DNA of 64,000 nt from Hamadaea sp. (GTDB taxonomy: Bacteria; Actinomycetota; Actinomycetes; Mycobacteriales; Micromonosporaceae), in the NCBI RefSeq assembly GCF_013362815.1, contig NZ_JABFVK010000043.1, positions 62,001 through 126,000 of the forward strand. Direction: 5' to 3'. The position numbers and the translations under genes are program-made. This document shows positions 61,900 to 64,000 of this stretch, in pieces. Each line of letters begins with the position of its first letter. Position 1 is the stretch's first letter. The notes beneath the pieces are model-generated. The model had not been told where the DNA came from and did not search any database. It saw only the letters and a list, made by a program, of their open reading frames with translations.

Positions 61900-62919
61900 A
61901 TGACGACCGAGTGGGCCGTGGTCCCCCTCGCCGAACAGTTCACCCTGAACGCCGAGAACACCGGTGAGCTCAAGTTCAGCGTCACCAATCCCGGCGCGGT
62001 GGCCGACACCGTCGTGTTCGACGTCGTGCCCGGTGACGGCGCTGACCGAAGCTGGTTCTCCGTCGACGAACCTCAGCGCCGGGTCGGCCCCAACGAATCC
62101 GTCGAATTCCTGGTCAAACTCAAGGTTCCCGCGGGTACGCCACCCGCCCGCGCCGATGTCGTGGGGTTGGCGTACTCGGCCAACACCGCCCCCGAAGAGT
62201 CCTCACGGACCAGCGGGCGGGTGGCCTTCGAGTGGAAGCCGAAGGAGAAGCCCAAGCCGATCTGGCCGTGGATCGCCGTGGCGGTGGCCCTGGTCCTGCT
62301 CGTCGGCAGCGTCGTGACCTGGCTGCTCGTCTCGAACAAGGGCAAGCCGGTGGTCCTGCCGAGCACCTCGCCGTCGCCGTCGGCCGCACCGACCGGCCCG
62401 AAACCGACCAGCGCGCCACCCGAGTCGCCCTGGCCGTCCAATCCGGACTGTCTGGCGCACGACCCCAACAACGTCACGGTCACATTCAACGGCTCGTTCA
62501 ACGTCTGGCAGGTCATCTCGGGCAATCAGGCGATGATGGCGTTCAAACGCCAGGAGGACGCAGTCGCCGGGCAGGCGCTCGCGCAGGCCTACCGGCTGCA
62601 GTGCTTCGTCGGCCGGGACAACACGAGACCCGACCGCTACCGGTACATCTACACGTACTGGAAGGAGCCGGTGCGCCCGGCGCCCGCCATCGCCAACCCG
62701 GACTGTCTGTCGCACGACCCCACCTCGCTTACGGTCGCCAACGCGGGCGACATCGGCTGGCGAGTCCAAAGCGGCAGCGAGTACATCGAGGTCATGTCGA
62801 CCGAGGCGGATGCGAACAACGTGCTCTTGGTGATGCGGCACCACACCGCACACTGCTACGTCGGCCGCGGATACACCGGTGCCGATCGGCTCCAGTACAT
62901 CGTGGAGTGGGGCCGATGA
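61900..62919 (+). CDS. Membrane-anchored eCIS-associated protein 1 (duplicated-Cys outer domain)
   Basis: 339-residue bitopic membrane protein. Residues 1-120 form a beta-rich domain (VVPLAEQFTLNAENTGELKF, DRSWFSVDEPQRRVGPNES), no signal peptide, then a basic flank (WKPKEKPKPIW), a membrane helix at about 121-147 (WIAVAVALVLLVGSVVTWLL) and a Ser/Pro linker. The outer part is two copies of a 73-residue unit, each with two cysteines (NPDCLAHDP...CFVGRDN and NPDCLSHDP...CYVGRGY). The charge pattern puts the N-domain inside. ATG 61900 has AAGGAG upstream. Confidence 0.85.
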   Translation: MTTEWAVVPLAEQFTLNAENTGELKFSVTNPGAVADTVVFDVVPGDGADRSWFSVDEPQRRVGPNESVEFLVKLKVPAGTPPARADVVGLAYSANTAPEESSRTSGRVAFEWKPKEKPKPIWPWIAVAVALVLLVGSVVTWLLVSNKGKPVVLPSTSPSPSAAPTGPKPTSAPPESPWPSNPDCLAHDPNNVTVTFNGSFNVWQVISGNQAMMAFKRQEDAVAGQALAQAYRLQCFVGRDNTRPDRYRYIYTYWKEPVRPAPAIANPDCLSHDPTSLTVANAGDIGWRVQSGSEYIEVMSTEADANNVLLVMRHHTAHCYVGRGYTGADRLQYIVEWGR

Positions 62920-63427
62920 ACCTCACTCCCGCCTTCCCCGAGTTCTCAAGGAGCCCCTTATGACGACCGAGTGGGCCGTGGTCCCCCTCGCCGAACAGTT
63001 CACCCTGAACGCCGAGAACACCGGTGAGCTCAAGTTCAGCGTCACCAATCCCGGCGCGGTGGCCGACACCGTCGTGTTCGACGTCGTGCCCGGTGACGGC
63101 GCTGACCGAAGCTGGTTCTCCGTCGACGAACCTCAGCGCCGGGTCGGCCCCAACGAATCCGTCGAATTCCTGGTCAAACTCAAGGTTCCCGCGGGTACGC
63201 CACCCGCCCGCGCCGATGTCGTGGGGTTGGCGTACTCGGCCAACACCGCCCCCGAAGAGTCCTCACGGACCAGCGGGCGGGTGGCCTTCGAGTGGAAGCC
63301 GAAGGAGAAGCCCAAGCCGATCTGGCCGTGGATCGCCGCCGCCGTCGCCCTGGTCCTGCTCGTCGGCAGCGTCGTGACCTGGCTGCTCGTCTCGAACAAG
63401 GGCAAGCCGGTGGTCCTGCCGAGCACC
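61900..63427 (+). repeat. 468-bp direct repeat within the two membrane-protein genes
   Basis: Positions 61900-62367 and 62960-63427 align without gaps, offset 1060 bases. The only differences I see are four bases around 62279-62287 and 63339-63347. The short upstream stretch CTCAAGGAGCCC is shared too. This is a recent tandem duplication or gene conversion. Confidence 0.93.
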
Positions 63428-63964
63428 AGCCCGTCGGCGGCTTCACCGGCTCCGGTGCCGCCGATCAACCTGACCTTCGAGGCCGAGAACCTCGTCTCCA
63501 CCGCTCAGCTCTCCCGCAAGGTGGGGTCGACGGCCGTCGTGGTCCAGGACAACTGCTGCAACATCGCTTGGAGCGGCAACCGCCAGCTGTGGTTCCAGGC
63601 GCATGCCGTGGACGAGACGTTGTCGGTCAGCTTCTCGACGCCGCGGGAAGCGACCCTCGCCCTGAAGACGATCCGCACGACGTCGTTCGACTACGCCGAC
63701 ACGGTGTGGACTGTGGACGGTCAGCTCGTCGGCGGCACGTTCGCCGGCTTCACGGCAGACGTCCGGAAGACCGCACTGCTGAACGTCGGCTCGTTCAAAC
63801 TGGCCGCCGGTACGCATACGCTCACCCTGCGGATCGTCGGCAAGAACGCGGCGAGCGGCGGCTACTTCGCCGGGGTGGACCAGATCGTGATCACCTCGTC
63901 CGTCGGCGTCGTCAACCCCGGGGACCTCGTGCTCATCACGAAGATCCCCCTGCTGAAGCAGTGA
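62960..63964 (+). CDS. Membrane-anchored eCIS-associated protein 2 (CBM-like outer domain)
   Basis: 334-residue paralogue. Its first 156 codons match those of the preceding gene with four base changes, all in one seven-base window at the membrane helix. After the Ser/Ala/Pro linker it diverges completely: residues 175-325 resemble a carbohydrate-binding module of the CBM6/35 kind (INLTFEAENLVSTAQLSRKV, LWFQAHAVDETLSVSFSTPR, GTHTLTLRIVGKNAASGGYF). ATG 62960 follows AAGGAG. N-terminal side inside, carbohydrate-binding-like domain outside. It may tether the injection system at the membrane. Confidence 0.85.
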   Translation: MTTEWAVVPLAEQFTLNAENTGELKFSVTNPGAVADTVVFDVVPGDGADRSWFSVDEPQRRVGPNESVEFLVKLKVPAGTPPARADVVGLAYSANTAPEESSRTSGRVAFEWKPKEKPKPIWPWIAAAVALVLLVGSVVTWLLVSNKGKPVVLPSTSPSAASPAPVPPINLTFEAENLVSTAQLSRKVGSTAVVVQDNCCNIAWSGNRQLWFQAHAVDETLSVSFSTPREATLALKTIRTTSFDYADTVWTVDGQLVGGTFAGFTADVRKTALLNVGSFKLAAGTHTLTLRIVGKNAASGGYFAGVDQIVITSSVGVVNPGDLVLITKIPLLKQ

Positions 63965-63974
63965 GAGCGCAGTC

Positions 63975-64000
63975 GTGAGCGGCAAGCAGAAGGCGCTGCT
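63975..64000 (+). CDS. Start of a further gene (partial)
   Basis: GTG at 63975 opens a frame VSGKQKALL that runs off the window 10 bases after the previous stop. It is probably the next gene of the same operon. No function can be assigned from nine codons. Confidence 0.4.

Noticed and set aside
61900-63427. Direct repeat as an insertion sequence or integrated element
   Set aside because: The repeated segment is coding, encodes a protein domain and membrane helix, and shows no terminal inverted repeats or transposase.
1-64000. tRNA, rRNA or riboswitch genes
   Set aside because: No cloverleaf with CCA end, rRNA core or recognised riboswitch core was seen by eye; a covariance-model search would be decisive.

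Overview
This is high-GC actinomycete DNA. GTG starts are common, ATGA/GTGA gene overlaps are frequent, and several genes look leaderless. A backbone of lgt, trpA, trpB, trpC, trpE, hisI, hisF, gltB, gltD and pyk on one strand is typical of actinomycete chromosomes. The very frequent CGTAC(G/C) word makes me lean towards Micromonosporales, but that is an inference. I see no rRNA, tRNA, CRISPR array or transposase gene.

Layout. 1-4.8 kb: sulfate uptake operon (sbp-cysT-cysW-cysA, minus) beside an Rrf2-family regulator and a divergent TSUP sulfite/anion exporter; a near-identical 19-bp motif precedes both sbp and the exporter. 4.9-9.2 kb: a membrane protein, tesB, pyk and an acetyltransferase. 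9.2-11.4 kb: a small type VII-secretion-like set (YbaB-like protein, two WXG100-type proteins, one unknown). 11.4-17.5 kb: gltD-gltB. 17.8-29.6 kb: lgt, trpA-trpB-trpC, trpE and hisI on the minus strand, interrupted by a monooxygenase, an FMN reductase, a phosphotransferase, a GH18 chitinase and repeat-rich spacers. 29.7-48.3 kb: an insertion between hisI and hisF that carries an ABC-2 exporter with a TetR regulator, an MFS pump with an ArsR-type regulator, a xylose-type ABC importer with a ROK regulator, a heterodimeric ABC exporter, an acyl-CoA synthetase, and a MocR/YczE pair. 48.3-52.2 kb: hisF-EamA, LysR and a YihY-family membrane protein.

52.3-64 kb: a one-directional operon for a contractile phage-tail-like injection system (eCIS). 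It holds a DUF4255-like protein, sheath, tube, an unknown linker, a LysM tube-baseplate adaptor, a VgrG-type spike, a PAAR-like tip, a gp25-like wedge, a baseplate J protein fused to a BNR-type propeller, and a tail protein I homologue. Two tandem membrane proteins follow; they share an almost identical N-terminal half but have unrelated outer domains. The operon runs off the window, so any ATPase or cargo gene is not visible.

Across the window I see families of dispersed palindromic elements. Family A (about 65 bp, nested GGATCAGGG / CGAATCTTG hairpin) occurs at 37.9, 39.2 and 51.0 kb between genes, and twice in frame inside the eCIS linker gene. Family B (GTTGATCA / TTCATGATC ends, often with a GGGACACGACACGCCGG core) lies at 3' ends of genes and supplies the stop codon of three of them. 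Other elements are a 19-bp terminal inverted repeat element at 27.2 kb, a long hairpin at 34.4 kb and a GTTATCCC palindrome family.
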